Of a stretch of DNA of 64,000 nt, positions 9,714 through 17,465 are shown piece after piece; position 1 is the first letter of the stretch, and every line of letters starts with the position of its first letter. Under the pieces are notes generated by a model. That model was given only the letters and a program-made list of their open reading frames with translations. It ran no database searches and was not told the origin of the DNA. The translations under genes and the position numbers were made by a program. This DNA comes from Thioclava arctica (GTDB taxonomy: Bacteria > Pseudomonadota > Alphaproteobacteria > Rhodobacterales > Rhodobacteraceae). The stretch is from assembly GCF_040892615.1 (NCBI RefSeq), contig NZ_JBFRYC010000003.1, positions 248,001 to 312,000 of the forward strand, in the 5' to 3' direction.

Positions 9714-11066
9714 TTACCAGCGGCGCTCAAACTTGCGGCGCAAAATGATCGCGATGATGTTCATACTCAGCAGAAAGACCAGCAAGATGATGATACCGCC
9801 CCAAGCGCGTTCGTAAAATGCCGGGTCTGCGCGCTTGGCCCATTCATAGATCTGTGCGGGCATCGCTGAGTTGGGCGATACGAAGCCATCGATAAAGCCA
9901 TCGGGGGTGTTTGTCGCGACATAGCCCACCATCCCGATCAGCAAAAGCGGCGCGGTTTCCCCAAGCGCCTGGGCCAAGCCAATGATCGTGCCGGTAAGAA
10001 CGCCGGGCATCGCGAGCGGCAGGACGTGGTGGAACACCGACTGCATTTTGGACGCGCCAACGCCTAGGGCCGCATCGCGGATCGAAGGTGGCACTGCCTT
10101 GAGGGCAGCGCGGGTCGAGATGATGATCGTGGGCAGCGTCATCAGCGTCAGCACCAAACCACCGACCAGTGGCGCGGATTGCGGCAGATGGGCGAACTGG
10201 ATGAAGACGGCGAGGCCGAGGATACCGAACACGATGGAGGGCACTGCAGCGAGATTGGAGATATTCACCTCGATCAGGTCGGTGAAGCGGTTTTTCGCAG
10301 CGAATTCCTCAAGATAGATCGAAGCGGCCACCCCAATGGGCAGGGCCAGCACCAGAACGACCAGCATCATGTAGAACGAACCCAGCATCGACACGCCAAG
10401 CCCCGCCTGTTCGGCGCGCGAATCTGAGGCGTCAGAGCCGAATATGAAATTCCAGTTGAAGCCTTTATGAACCACGCCTGCTTTGAGAAGCGCGTCGGTC
10501 AGATCAAGCTGCGCGACATTGATGTTCTTGTCCTTAGCGATCTCATCGCGATGCACGCGGCCCTTGAGATAGCCATCGACGCGTGAGGAGGCGAGGATTT
10601 TGAAATCGACCGTTTGTCCAATCAGCGCAGGATCGGCGAGCACCTGGTCACGCACCTGAGCCGCTGCTGAGGCCGAAATCAGGTTCTTGAGTTCTTTCGC
10701 TTTGCTCAGATCAGTCTCTAATCCAGCCTTTTCCACAACTTCCAGCAAGCCCTTCTGGATCAGCGGGGCATAGGTGAACGTGGTCGCCTTTTTCAGATCT
10801 GCGGGGTCACGATTGCCCTTTTTGTCGATCTTGGCGGGATCAAGATAGACTGGCACGTTGATAAAAGTCTGTTGAAAGGCCGACGCACCGTTGAGAACGA
10901 TTGTGGTGAGCAGCAACACCAGAAAGGCCAGACCAACACTGATCGCTGCGATACCCATCACCTTGAATCGGGTCTCAGAGGCGTTGCGGCGTTTGGTGCG
11001 CGCATCTAGCTGATGCAGCGAACGGGCGGCCGGTTTCTGCGGTGCGGAATGGGTCGCGTCACTCAT
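9714..11066 (-). CDS. pstA: Phosphate ABC transporter permease PstA
   Basis: Inner-membrane permease, 450 residues. It is longer than E. coli PstA because of a large periplasmic insertion of about 200 residues after the first membrane helix (near 45-65); this long form is usual in alphaproteobacteria. The C-terminal half carries the transport core with the EAA-type loop ALKAVPPSIRDAALGVGASK. The start at 11066 overlaps the pstC stop as ATGA. An ATG 54 bases upstream would sit deep inside pstC. Confidence 0.94.
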   Translation of the reverse strand: MSDATHSAPQKPAARSLHQLDARTKRRNASETRFKVMGIAAISVGLAFLVLLLTTIVLNGASAFQQTFINVPVYLDPAKIDKKGNRDPADLKKATTFTYAPLIQKGLLEVVEKAGLETDLSKAKELKNLISASAAAQVRDQVLADPALIGQTVDFKILASSRVDGYLKGRVHRDEIAKDKNINVAQLDLTDALLKAGVVHKGFNWNFIFGSDASDSRAEQAGLGVSMLGSFYMMLVVLVLALPIGVAASIYLEEFAAKNRFTDLIEVNISNLAAVPSIVFGILGLAVFIQFAHLPQSAPLVGGLVLTLMTLPTIIISTRAALKAVPPSIRDAALGVGASKMQSVFHHVLPLAMPGVLTGTIIGLAQALGETAPLLLIGMVGYVATNTPDGFIDGFVSPNSAMPAQIYEWAKRADPAFYERAWGGIIILLVFLLSMNIIAIILRRKFERRW

Positions 11067-12271
11067 TCGTATTGCTCCCGATATTTGCGCACGATCCAGA
11101 GCGCGAAGATGTTGAGGCAAAGCGTGATCACAAAGAGGGTCATTGCCAAAGCAAAGGCCACCAACGCCTCGGGTGAGGCGAAATCGGCGTCGCCGGTCAA
11201 CTGGCTGACGATCTTGGCGGTGACGGTGGTCATCGCGTCAAACGGGTTGAGCGACAGCCGCGCCGCAGCCCCGGCCCCCAGCACCACGATCATCGTCTCG
11301 CCAATAGCGCGCGAGGCGGCAAGCAGGATAGCGCCCACGATGCCGGGAAGGGCCGCAGGCAGGATCACTTGTTTGATCGTCTCAGATTTCGTCGCACCCA
11401 GACCATATGAACCGTCGCGCAGGCTTTGCGGCACGGCGTTGATGATGTCATCAGACAGCGACGATACGAAGGGGATCAACATGATGCCCATCACGAGGCC
11501 AGCGGTCATCACTGCGGTGCCGGCATGCATCCAGCCGTTTTCGGCAATCGCCGCGGTCGGGCCATTGGGGCCGAAAATCGACATCAGGAAGGGGCCAACG
11601 GTAAGCAGCGCGAACAGACCATACACGATGGTCGGGATCCCCGCGAGCACCTCGAGCAGCGGCTTGACGATGCTGCGCACCGGATGCGAAGCATATTCCG
11701 AGAGGTAAACAGCGGCATAGAGCCCAATCGGCACGGCGACCAAGAGCGCGATAAACGAGATGTAAAGCGTGCCCCAAATCAGCGGCAGAATGCCCAGATC
11801 AGAGCCCCCACCAAAGCTGGGCGTCCAGTTCATCCCAAGGAAGAAGTTTGACGCGGGATAGAGGCCGAAGAACTCAACCGTGTTGAAAATAAGCGACAAC
11901 ACAATGCCAACGGTGGTGAGAATCGCAACGCTTGCTGCAGCAATCAGCAGGGCGCGCACCCCGGCTTCGACAGCATTTCGCGCGCGAAAGTCTTGGCTGA
12001 TCAGGCGCAGGCTTATGGCAAAGCCGACCAGTGCCGCAAGGATCGTCGCGCCAGTCAAGAGGAGGCTTGAGGCCTGCAAAGCCAAAAGCAAAACCAACAT
12101 GATCAAGGCCGGTATAAAGCTCGCCATTGCAATCAGCGCGCCTGCGTAAAATGGGAGCGAATGCAAAAGGCGCCGATCCCCGCCAACGGATCTCAGGGCT
12201 TTCGCGCGCCCCATCGCAAAGCCTGTCACAGCCAGCGCCAGCATGATCGCGATGATCCAGAAAACAGGCAT
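11063..12271 (-). CDS. pstC: Phosphate ABC transporter permease PstC
   Basis: Second inner-membrane permease of the phosphate importer, 402 residues. Several hydrophobic helices precede the core. The EAA loop reads AVPQSLRDGSYGLGATKSETIKQVILPAALPGI. An N-terminal extension with two extra helices is visible, as in other alphaproteobacterial PstC. It follows pstS by 95 bp and overlaps pstA by four bases. Confidence 0.95.
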   Translation of the reverse strand: MPVFWIIAIMLALAVTGFAMGRAKALRSVGGDRRLLHSLPFYAGALIAMASFIPALIMLVLLLALQASSLLLTGATILAALVGFAISLRLISQDFRARNAVEAGVRALLIAAASVAILTTVGIVLSLIFNTVEFFGLYPASNFFLGMNWTPSFGGGSDLGILPLIWGTLYISFIALLVAVPIGLYAAVYLSEYASHPVRSIVKPLLEVLAGIPTIVYGLFALLTVGPFLMSIFGPNGPTAAIAENGWMHAGTAVMTAGLVMGIMLIPFVSSLSDDIINAVPQSLRDGSYGLGATKSETIKQVILPAALPGIVGAILLAASRAIGETMIVVLGAGAAARLSLNPFDAMTTVTAKIVSQLTGDADFASPEALVAFALAMTLFVITLCLNIFALWIVRKYREQYE

Positions 12272-12312
12272 GAGCCTCGCCTTTGTTTTGGAAAATGTCC
12301 TAAAAGGAAGGT

Positions 12313-12354
12313 GGGGGCGACGAAATATGCCGCCCCCAGAGCCGCATCATAAGA
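12313..12354 (-). terminator. Hairpins between pstS and pstC (possible partial terminator)
   Basis: The 95-bp pstS-pstC gap contains a 7-bp GC stem (12313-12319 with 12331-12337, GGGGGCG/CGCCCCC) and next to it GCATC-ATAA-GATGC. There is no T tract. Such a hairpin after the binding-protein gene often protects the pstS message or lowers expression of the downstream permease genes; this role is inferred. Confidence 0.4.
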
Positions 12355-12366
12355 TGCAGTGCTTGA

Positions 12367-13398
12367 TTACTTCATGGTCACTTCGTTGGCGACAGCGTCT
12401 TGAACCTTGGTGAGTTCCGGGTCGGACACCAAACCGTATTGCGCCAGCGGGCCATCGGGGCCAGCCATGTCGTCAGAGACGAAGAATTCAGCATAGTCCT
12501 TGAGACCGGGGATCTCGCTGATATGCGCTTTCTTGACGTAGAAGTAGAGCGGGCGCGACACCGGGTAGCTGCCGTCGGCGATGGTCGCCGTGGAGGGCGC
12601 GATACCCGACATGGTTGCCACTTTCAGCTTGTCGGTATTGTTCTCGTAGAAAGCGAGACCGAACACACCAACCCCATTGGGATTCGAAGCGATCCGCGCG
12701 AGGGTTTCGGTGTAGTCGCCGTCGATATCCACAGCCTTGCCGTCGGCGCGCACTTTCATGCAGGCTTTCGAGGCGGCTTTGTCGTCCATGCCCTCGGCCT
12801 TGTAGGCTTCGAACGCGCCGGTGGCTTCGCAGCCAGCTTCGAGAACTTTTTCTTCAAAGACTTCACGGGTGCCGTGCTTGGTTCCGGGGATGAAGGCCAT
12901 GATGTCGGCATCGGGGAGGTTCGCGTTGAATTCGTTCCATTTGCCGTAGGTGTTGTCGACGAGCTTGCCGTCTTTCATCACCTTGGCGCCAAGCGCGTTA
13001 TACAGGTCAGCGGGCACGAATGTGGTGAAGTCCGGGCCATCTTTTTGGCTGGCAAAGACGATGCCATCATAGCCGATGCGGACTTCCATGATGTCTTTCA
13101 CGCCGTTTTCAGCGCAGGTCGCGATCTCTTTATCTTTGATTTTGCGCGATGCGTTGGCGATGTCGATCGTGTTTTCGCCTACGCCTTCGCAGAAGCGCTT
13201 AAGGCCGGCCGAAGACCCACCGGATTCTACGACCGGGGTCGGAAAGTCGAAGTTTTCGCCAAAGGCCTCGGCCACGATCGACGCGTAGGGCAGTACGGTC
13301 GACGAACCAGCGATTTGGATGTTGTCGCGCGCAAGCGCTGCGCTGCCGGAAGCGGCGAGGATCGCTAGGGCGGAAGCGGTGAGGGTCACGGATTTCAT
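12367..13398 (-). CDS. pstS: Phosphate-binding periplasmic protein PstS
   Basis: Periplasmic phosphate receptor, 343 residues. It has a clear signal peptide (about 1-23, ending SAALA). The mature start contains IQIAGSSTVLPY, the phosphate-binding loop, followed by SGGSSAGLKRFCEG and PGTKHGTREVFEEK. A GGGAG site precedes the start. As first gene of the operon it lies directly behind the Pho box, so it is expected to be PhoB-activated. Confidence 0.96.
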   Translation of the reverse strand: MKSVTLTASALAILAASGSAALARDNIQIAGSSTVLPYASIVAEAFGENFDFPTPVVESGGSSAGLKRFCEGVGENTIDIANASRKIKDKEIATCAENGVKDIMEVRIGYDGIVFASQKDGPDFTTFVPADLYNALGAKVMKDGKLVDNTYGKWNEFNANLPDADIMAFIPGTKHGTREVFEEKVLEAGCEATGAFEAYKAEGMDDKAASKACMKVRADGKAVDIDGDYTETLARIASNPNGVGVFGLAFYENNTDKLKVATMSGIAPSTATIADGSYPVSRPLYFYVKKAHISEIPGLKDYAEFFVSDDMAGPDGPLAQYGLVSDPELTKVQDAVANEVTMK

Positions 13399-13481
13399 TT
13401 GTTACTCCCAGAGTTCAGTTGCGGGCCTTTGCGGCCTTGTTGGCGTCCTATTGGGCTTGCGTGACGCTTATGCGAAGGAAA

Positions 13482-13500
13482 TGTAACAGTCATGTGACAT
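13482..13500 (-). promoter_or_regulatory. Pho box upstream of pstS
   Basis: On the minus strand the sequence reads ATGTCACATGACTGTTACA. The two half-sites TGTCAC and TGTTAC begin 11 bp apart, the spacing of PhoB direct repeats (consensus CTGTCAT with a second copy 11 bp on). It lies about 85-100 bp upstream of the pstS start, a suitable place for activation. The match is by eye. Confidence 0.7.
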
Positions 13501-13688
13501 TACACGCGAATGTGAGCGTGACGCAAAGGGCGGGGCCGACTTGCTCACGAATTCGCGAGCGATTCCAGCTATTTGATGGGGGTAAAATCTTTTTCACGAC
13601 ACAAGTGGTGTGATGTCGCAGCACAAGGGTTAATGAAGTATTGACGTTAACGAATTGTAATTGCTTGTATTTTCATGATAGTAAGCTT

Positions 13689-13830
13689 GCCTTGATGAAG
13701 GTTTTTCCGTAAACCTATCTCACCGGCCAGGATGGCCAGACCCGAGATACAGTTTCACGTGTGGTGCGTTAGGGGAGCACGTGGGTGACGGAGGGTTCTG
13801 GTAGGGGTGCCGGAACCCTCTTTGTCTTTT
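13689..13830 (+). ncRNA. Candidate structured small RNA between pstS and the EVE gene
   Basis: A 450-bp gap without a gene holds an apparent transcription unit on the plus strand. A weak promoter (TTGTAA 13655-13660, 16-bp spacer, GATAGT 13677-13682) is followed by three hairpins. The first is TATCTC (13716-13721) with GAGATA (13744-13749), enclosing GGCC/GGCC. The second is CACGTG (13756-13761) with CACGTG (13778-13783). The third is an intrinsic terminator at 13791-13830. There is no reading frame of note. I do not recognise an Rfam family: it lacks the SRP loop, RNase P and tmRNA signatures. Confidence 0.5.
13791..13830 (+). terminator. Intrinsic terminator of the candidate small RNA
   Basis: GAGGGTTC-TGG pairs with CCG-GAACCCTC (11 pairs, one G-T) around an 8-base loop, followed directly by TTTGTCTTTT. 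This is a textbook terminator in a place where no plus-strand protein gene ends, which is the main argument for an RNA gene here. Confidence 0.75.
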
Positions 13831-13840
13831 CAAAGAGGGC
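13817..13840. terminator. Overlapping hairpin, likely terminator of the EVE operon
   Basis: CCCTCTTTG, loop TCTTTT, CAAAGAGGG forms a 9-bp stem that shares bases 13817-13820 with the small-RNA terminator. Read on the minus strand it lies just after the stop of the EVE-domain gene and would end that operon. The two hairpins exclude each other on the plus strand. Confidence 0.55.
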
Positions 13841-13851
13841 GTCAGTGATTC

Positions 13852-14274
13852 CTATTCGGGATCGATGCCGCCTAGATCGCAGACGATCTTCCACTCTTCT
13901 TCGGTCACTGGCTGCACCGAAAGCCGCATCGAAGTGACGAGCGACATTTCTGACAGGCGCGGATCCCCTTTGACTTCGGCGAGCGTCACCGGGCGTTTGA
14001 ACGGTTTTACCGCCTTGATATCAACGCAGTCCCAGCGCGGGTCATCCGTTGTGCTGTCGGGATGGCTGAGGGCGCAAACCTCGACAATGCCGACGACCTC
14101 TTTGCCGATATTGGAATGATAGAAAAAGGCGCGATCGCCGATTTTCATCTCGCGCATGTTGTTGCGCGCCAGATAATTGCGGATTCCGTCCCATTCTTCG
14201 CCCGCGTCGCCCTTGGCGACTTGTTGATCCCATGACCATTTGTTGGGTTCGGATTTGAACAGCCAGTAGCGCAT
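13852..14274 (-). CDS. EVE domain-containing protein
   Basis: Small PUA-like fold protein of the EVE family, thought to bind modified bases in DNA or RNA. It has 140 residues starting MRYWLFKSEP, the family hallmark. SWDQQ, WDGIRNYLARNNMREMKIGDRAFFYHS and VSMRLSVQPV-like elements cover the whole domain. The ATG at 14274 overlaps the stop of the YciI gene (ATGA). An ATG seven codons upstream lacks that coupling. A stand-alone EVE gene in this context is an ordinary housekeeping gene of the order, not evidence of a defence island. Confidence 0.9.
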   Translation of the reverse strand: MRYWLFKSEPNKWSWDQQVAKGDAGEEWDGIRNYLARNNMREMKIGDRAFFYHSNIGKEVVGIVEVCALSHPDSTTDDPRWDCVDIKAVKPFKRPVTLAEVKGDPRLSEMSLVTSMRLSVQPVTEEEWKIVCDLGGIDPE

Positions 14275-14543
14275 CAGCCCACCACCTTTTTCCATTCCTG
14301 AATGCTGACATCGGCGAAAAGCCCGGCCTTGGCGTAGGGGTCATTCGCAGCCCAGTCTTGCGCGGCTTCAAGACTGTCGAGCGCGAGAATCACAAGAGAG
14401 CCACACATCGCGCCCGCCTCGATGAATGGTCCGGCCATGAACACCACGCCTGTTTCAGCGATATAGGCGAGGTGGGCGTCGCGGTTTTCCTTGCGAATAT
14501 CGAGTGCGCCGGGTTTGTCGCGGCAGATCAGGGCAAAATACAT
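14274..14543 (-). CDS. YciI family protein
   Basis: The 89-residue ferredoxin-like YciI domain reads MYFALICRDKPGALDIRKENRDAHLAYI, with the conserved H in the R-x-x-H-L-A-Y-I helix. AGPFIEAGAMCGSLVILALDS and the end DPYAKAGLFADVSIQEW follow, all typical of YciI. The biochemical role of these small proteins is not settled. It lies one base after gpsA and overlaps the EVE gene, so the four genes tsaD-gpsA-yciI-EVE form one operon. Confidence 0.9.
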   Translation of the reverse strand: MYFALICRDKPGALDIRKENRDAHLAYIAETGVVFMAGPFIEAGAMCGSLVILALDSLEAAQDWAANDPYAKAGLFADVSIQEWKKVVG

Positions 14544-14544
14544 T

Positions 14545-15501
14545 TCATTCCTCTTTCAAAGGGCGCGCAAGCAGCGCTTGAACCGCGTCGTTTACGCTGA
14601 TTTTCTGTTCTGTCAGGGCCGTCACCATGGCAGCGATTGGCATCTCAATATCGCGGCTTTGCGCCAGTTTAGAGACTGCCTTGGCCGTGGCTACCCCTTC
14701 CACCGTGATCGTTTGATCGAAGGGTTCGTTCGCTCCAAGCGCATGGCCTAGCTTAAAATTGCGCGATTGGCTTGAGGTGCAGGTCAATACCAGATCACCG
14801 AAACCCGAAAGGCCCGAAAGCGTTTCGGCCCGCGCGCCCAACATCAACGCGAAGCGCAACATTTCGGCAAATCCGCGGGTCATCAACGCGGCGCGCGCGG
14901 AATCGCCAAGGCCTGCACCAATCACGGTGCCCGCCGCGATGGCATAGACATTTTTCAACGCACCACCCAACTCTGCTCCGGTCGTGTCCGTTGTGCGATA
15001 CAGGCGCAAATTGGGCGTTGAAAGCGCGGTCTGCAAGCTCTGCGAATGATCGGTGCAGGCAAGCGTCAACGCCGTCGGCAGGCCGCGCGCGATATCGGCG
15101 GCAAAGCTTGGCCCTGTCAGAACGGCGGCGCGAGCGCCGGGGCAATGAGCGCGGATCAGGCCAGTAGGGCCTTGGCCCGTCGCAATATCAATGCCCTTCG
15201 AACACGACACCAGCGTTTTGCCGCCAAGCTTTTCGGCATGGGTCTTTAGGAAATCTCCCATTTGCTGCATCGGCATCGCTAACAGCAGAAGGTCAGCGGC
15301 AAGACATAGCGAAAGGTCTGCATCTATCGAGACGTTTTCGGGCAAATCCACCCCCGGCAATCTCCGGGCGTTGGTTCGCGTCGCCTGCATTTGGCGGGCA
15401 TGCTCGCCATCGCGCGCCCAAAGCGTGACGGGGCCGTTTTGGGCAAGGCTGATGGCGAGCGCGGTGCCAAAAGCGCCCGCTCCAAGAACTGAGATGCTCA
15501 T
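14545..15501 (-). CDS. gpsA: Glycerol-3-phosphate dehydrogenase [NAD(P)+]
   Basis: Reduces dihydroxyacetone phosphate to sn-glycerol-3-phosphate for phospholipid synthesis; cytoplasmic. The product has 318 residues. The Rossmann motif VLGAGAFGTALA is at residues 5-16. SCSKGID, ALKNVYAIAAG (catalytic Lys) and SGFGDLVLTCTSSQSRN match the family. The start overlaps the tsaD stop as ATGA. Confidence 0.96.
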   Translation of the reverse strand: MSISVLGAGAFGTALAISLAQNGPVTLWARDGEHARQMQATRTNARRLPGVDLPENVSIDADLSLCLAADLLLLAMPMQQMGDFLKTHAEKLGGKTLVSCSKGIDIATGQGPTGLIRAHCPGARAAVLTGPSFAADIARGLPTALTLACTDHSQSLQTALSTPNLRLYRTTDTTGAELGGALKNVYAIAAGTVIGAGLGDSARAALMTRGFAEMLRFALMLGARAETLSGLSGFGDLVLTCTSSQSRNFKLGHALGANEPFDQTITVEGVATAKAVSKLAQSRDIEMPIAAMVTALTEQKISVNDAVQALLARPLKEE

Positions 15502-16592
15502 GCTTTGGCCCCTTTCTTTCCCGATCCCAACAACGCTGGTGCAGTTTTATCAAGCGGCCAACGCGGGCGCGCCGCCAAGTCCATCCCATCGCGCGCACCT
15601 GCGCGAAAACGCTCAATCCCAGCATAGGCGATCATCGCCGCATTATCGGTGCAAAGCCGCAAGGGTGGGGCGAGGAATTGTGCGCCGAATTCCCCGCAAA
15701 CCGTCTCTAAACTGGCGCGAATAGCCGTGTTGGCCGCCACGCCCCCTGCGACCGCCAAGGCAGGATGCTGGGGTGCGCTCGTCAGATATTCGCGCAAGGC
15801 CCGGCGGGATTTCTCGGCCAAGACATCCGCCACGGCCGCCTGAAACGAGGCGCAGAGATCGGCACGTTTCGCGCGCGGCAGGCCACCATACTGAGCGATG
15901 ATTTGATCGCGTGCGCGCAAAACGGCGGTCTTGAGACCGGAAAAGGACATATCACACCCCGGCCGGTCCAAAAGCGGACGCGGTAGCGAGATCGCTTTGG
16001 GGTCACCTTTGGCTGCTTCGGCCTCGACCGCAGGGCCGCCGGGTTGGGGCAGGGCCAGCAGCTTGGCGACTTTGTCAAAGGCCTCGCCAGGGGCATCGTC
16101 GATTGTGCCGCCCAGACGTGTGAACTCTTCGGGGCCCTTCGCGATCAGAAACTGGCAATGCCCACCTGACACCAACAGCATCAGATACGGAAACGGCAGA
16201 TTATCCGTGAGACGCGGCGTCAGCGCGTGGCCAGCCAGATGGTTCACGCCAATCAGTGGCAAGCCGGACCCGGCGGCAAGACCCTTGGCGCACATCACGC
16301 CCGACATCACCCCACCAATCAGGCCCGGCCCAGCGGTAACAGCGATCCCATCCAGACCATCCAGACCAATTCCGGCCTGTTCCAGTGCCTCTTCCACGCA
16401 AAGATCCAACTTTTCAGCATGGGCGCGCGCGGCGATTTCGGGAACGACGCCTCCGAACGGGGCGTGCAGCTCGGTCTGGCCTGCGACGACGGAGGATAGG
16501 ATTTCATTTCCATCGGGCGTGCTGCGCACCACAGCGGCGGCTGTGTCGTCGCAGCTGGATTCGAGGCCGAGGAATGTAAGCGTCTGTGTCAT
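15498..16592 (-). CDS. tsaD: tRNA threonylcarbamoyladenosine synthase subunit TsaD
   Basis: Transfers the threonylcarbamoyl group to A37 of ANN-decoding tRNAs together with TsaB/TsaE. The 364-residue protein has the ASKHA-fold start GLESSCDDTAAAVV, the metal-binding NHLAGH motif, the LVSGGHCQF phosphate loop and the C-terminal GGVAANTAIR and LCTDNAAMIAYAG segments. Length and motif order are normal. It is divergent from hemD and is first gene of the operon with gpsA. Confidence 0.97.
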   Translation of the reverse strand: MTQTLTFLGLESSCDDTAAAVVRSTPDGNEILSSVVAGQTELHAPFGGVVPEIAARAHAEKLDLCVEEALEQAGIGLDGLDGIAVTAGPGLIGGVMSGVMCAKGLAAGSGLPLIGVNHLAGHALTPRLTDNLPFPYLMLLVSGGHCQFLIAKGPEEFTRLGGTIDDAPGEAFDKVAKLLALPQPGGPAVEAEAAKGDPKAISLPRPLLDRPGCDMSFSGLKTAVLRARDQIIAQYGGLPRAKRADLCASFQAAVADVLAEKSRRALREYLTSAPQHPALAVAGGVAANTAIRASLETVCGEFGAQFLAPPLRLCTDNAAMIAYAGIERFRAGARDGMDLAARPRWPLDKTAPALLGSGKKGAKA

Positions 16593-16671
16593 CGGGGCCG
16601 ATGTTGCGTGTGCGTTGCTTCGCAGGTAACACCGGGGAAGGGTTCACACAATCCCGAGGCGCATTTGGCAG

Positions 16672-17394
16672 ATGGGTAAGCGTATCGAGAAACCGATTCT
16701 GCTGCTGACGCGGCCGCGTGAAAGTTCCGAGGCGTTTGCCCGCCAATTTAACGCGCGGTTTGGCGCCGATTGGCCCGTGCTTCTCTCTCCTTTGATCGAG
16801 ATCGACCCTTTGGATGGGGCAATCCCGCCAGCCGAAGCGCTGATTTTTACGTCCCAACATGGGGTGCGCGTTTTTGCCGAACGAGAAGATGCGACGGGTC
16901 GCGTCGCTTATTGCGTTGGCGCGCGCACGGCGCAGGCGGCGCGCAAAGCGGGGTTTCATGCGATCGCAGGTGAGGGTGGTGCCGAGGCGCTGATACCGGT
17001 GATCAAGGCTACGTATTCCGGGGAAAGGTTGCTTCACGCACGTGGTGAAGAGGTCGCGTTTGATCTCGCAAAAGCGCTCAATTACGCCGGAATAGAGACG
17101 AATGAGATCGTTTTATACCGACAAGTGTCAGTCCCGCTATCGCCGGATGCGCGCGCTGCACTGCGCGGAGAGATGCCGCTATTGATACCGATTTTTTCAC
17201 CAAATAGTGCGCGGGCCCTCACCAAGGCGCTGCCCGATCATCATGCGCCGCTATTTGTCGCAGCGATCAGCGCGGCAGTAGCTGATATCTGTCAGCCCTC
17301 TATATATGATCTGATCGAAGTTGCGCCGACAGCGGATGCGGTTGGGGTGTTGGAGGCCCTAAACCGTTTGCTGCGCGCGCAGATGGCGGGTTGA
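16672..17394 (+). CDS. hemD: Uroporphyrinogen-III synthase
   Basis: Closes and inverts ring D of hydroxymethylbilane in tetrapyrrole synthesis. The protein has 240 residues, two-domain HemD fold, with LLTRPRESSEAFA near the N-terminus, IFTSQHGVRVF, HARGEEVAFDLAKAL and FSPNSARAL. Sequence conservation in HemD is low, so the call also uses context: the next genes are mitofilin-like and hemY, the usual alphaproteobacterial cluster. The C-terminus overlaps the region just before the next gene. Confidence 0.88.
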   Translation: MGKRIEKPILLLTRPRESSEAFARQFNARFGADWPVLLSPLIEIDPLDGAIPPAEALIFTSQHGVRVFAEREDATGRVAYCVGARTAQAARKAGFHAIAGEGGAEALIPVIKATYSGERLLHARGEEVAFDLAKALNYAGIETNEIVLYRQVSVPLSPDARAALRGEMPLLIPIFSPNSARALTKALPDHHAPLFVAAISAAVADICQPSIYDLIEVAPTADAVGVLEALNRLLRAQMAG

Positions 17395-17465
17395 GCCGGG
17401 GGCAGCACCTCTCTAGATTGACTATATACCGCGAAATTTCGGCGCGAATCTGGAGGGCGTGGCCA

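Larger units (their letters stand above)
13399..13851. other. Gene-free stretch between pstS and the EVE gene
   Basis: This holds the pstS promoter with its Pho box (right half of 13399-13550), an AT-rich segment around 13560-13680 with possible promoter elements, and the candidate small RNA with its terminator (13689-13840). No convincing protein-coding frame is seen in either direction. Confidence 0.6.

Noticed and set aside
12400..13368. Plus-strand frame of about 320 codons
   Set aside because: Antisense shadow of pstS.
13852..14274. EVE gene as sign of a defence island
   Set aside because: It sits in a coupled operon with tsaD, gpsA and a YciI gene, an ordinary core setting.
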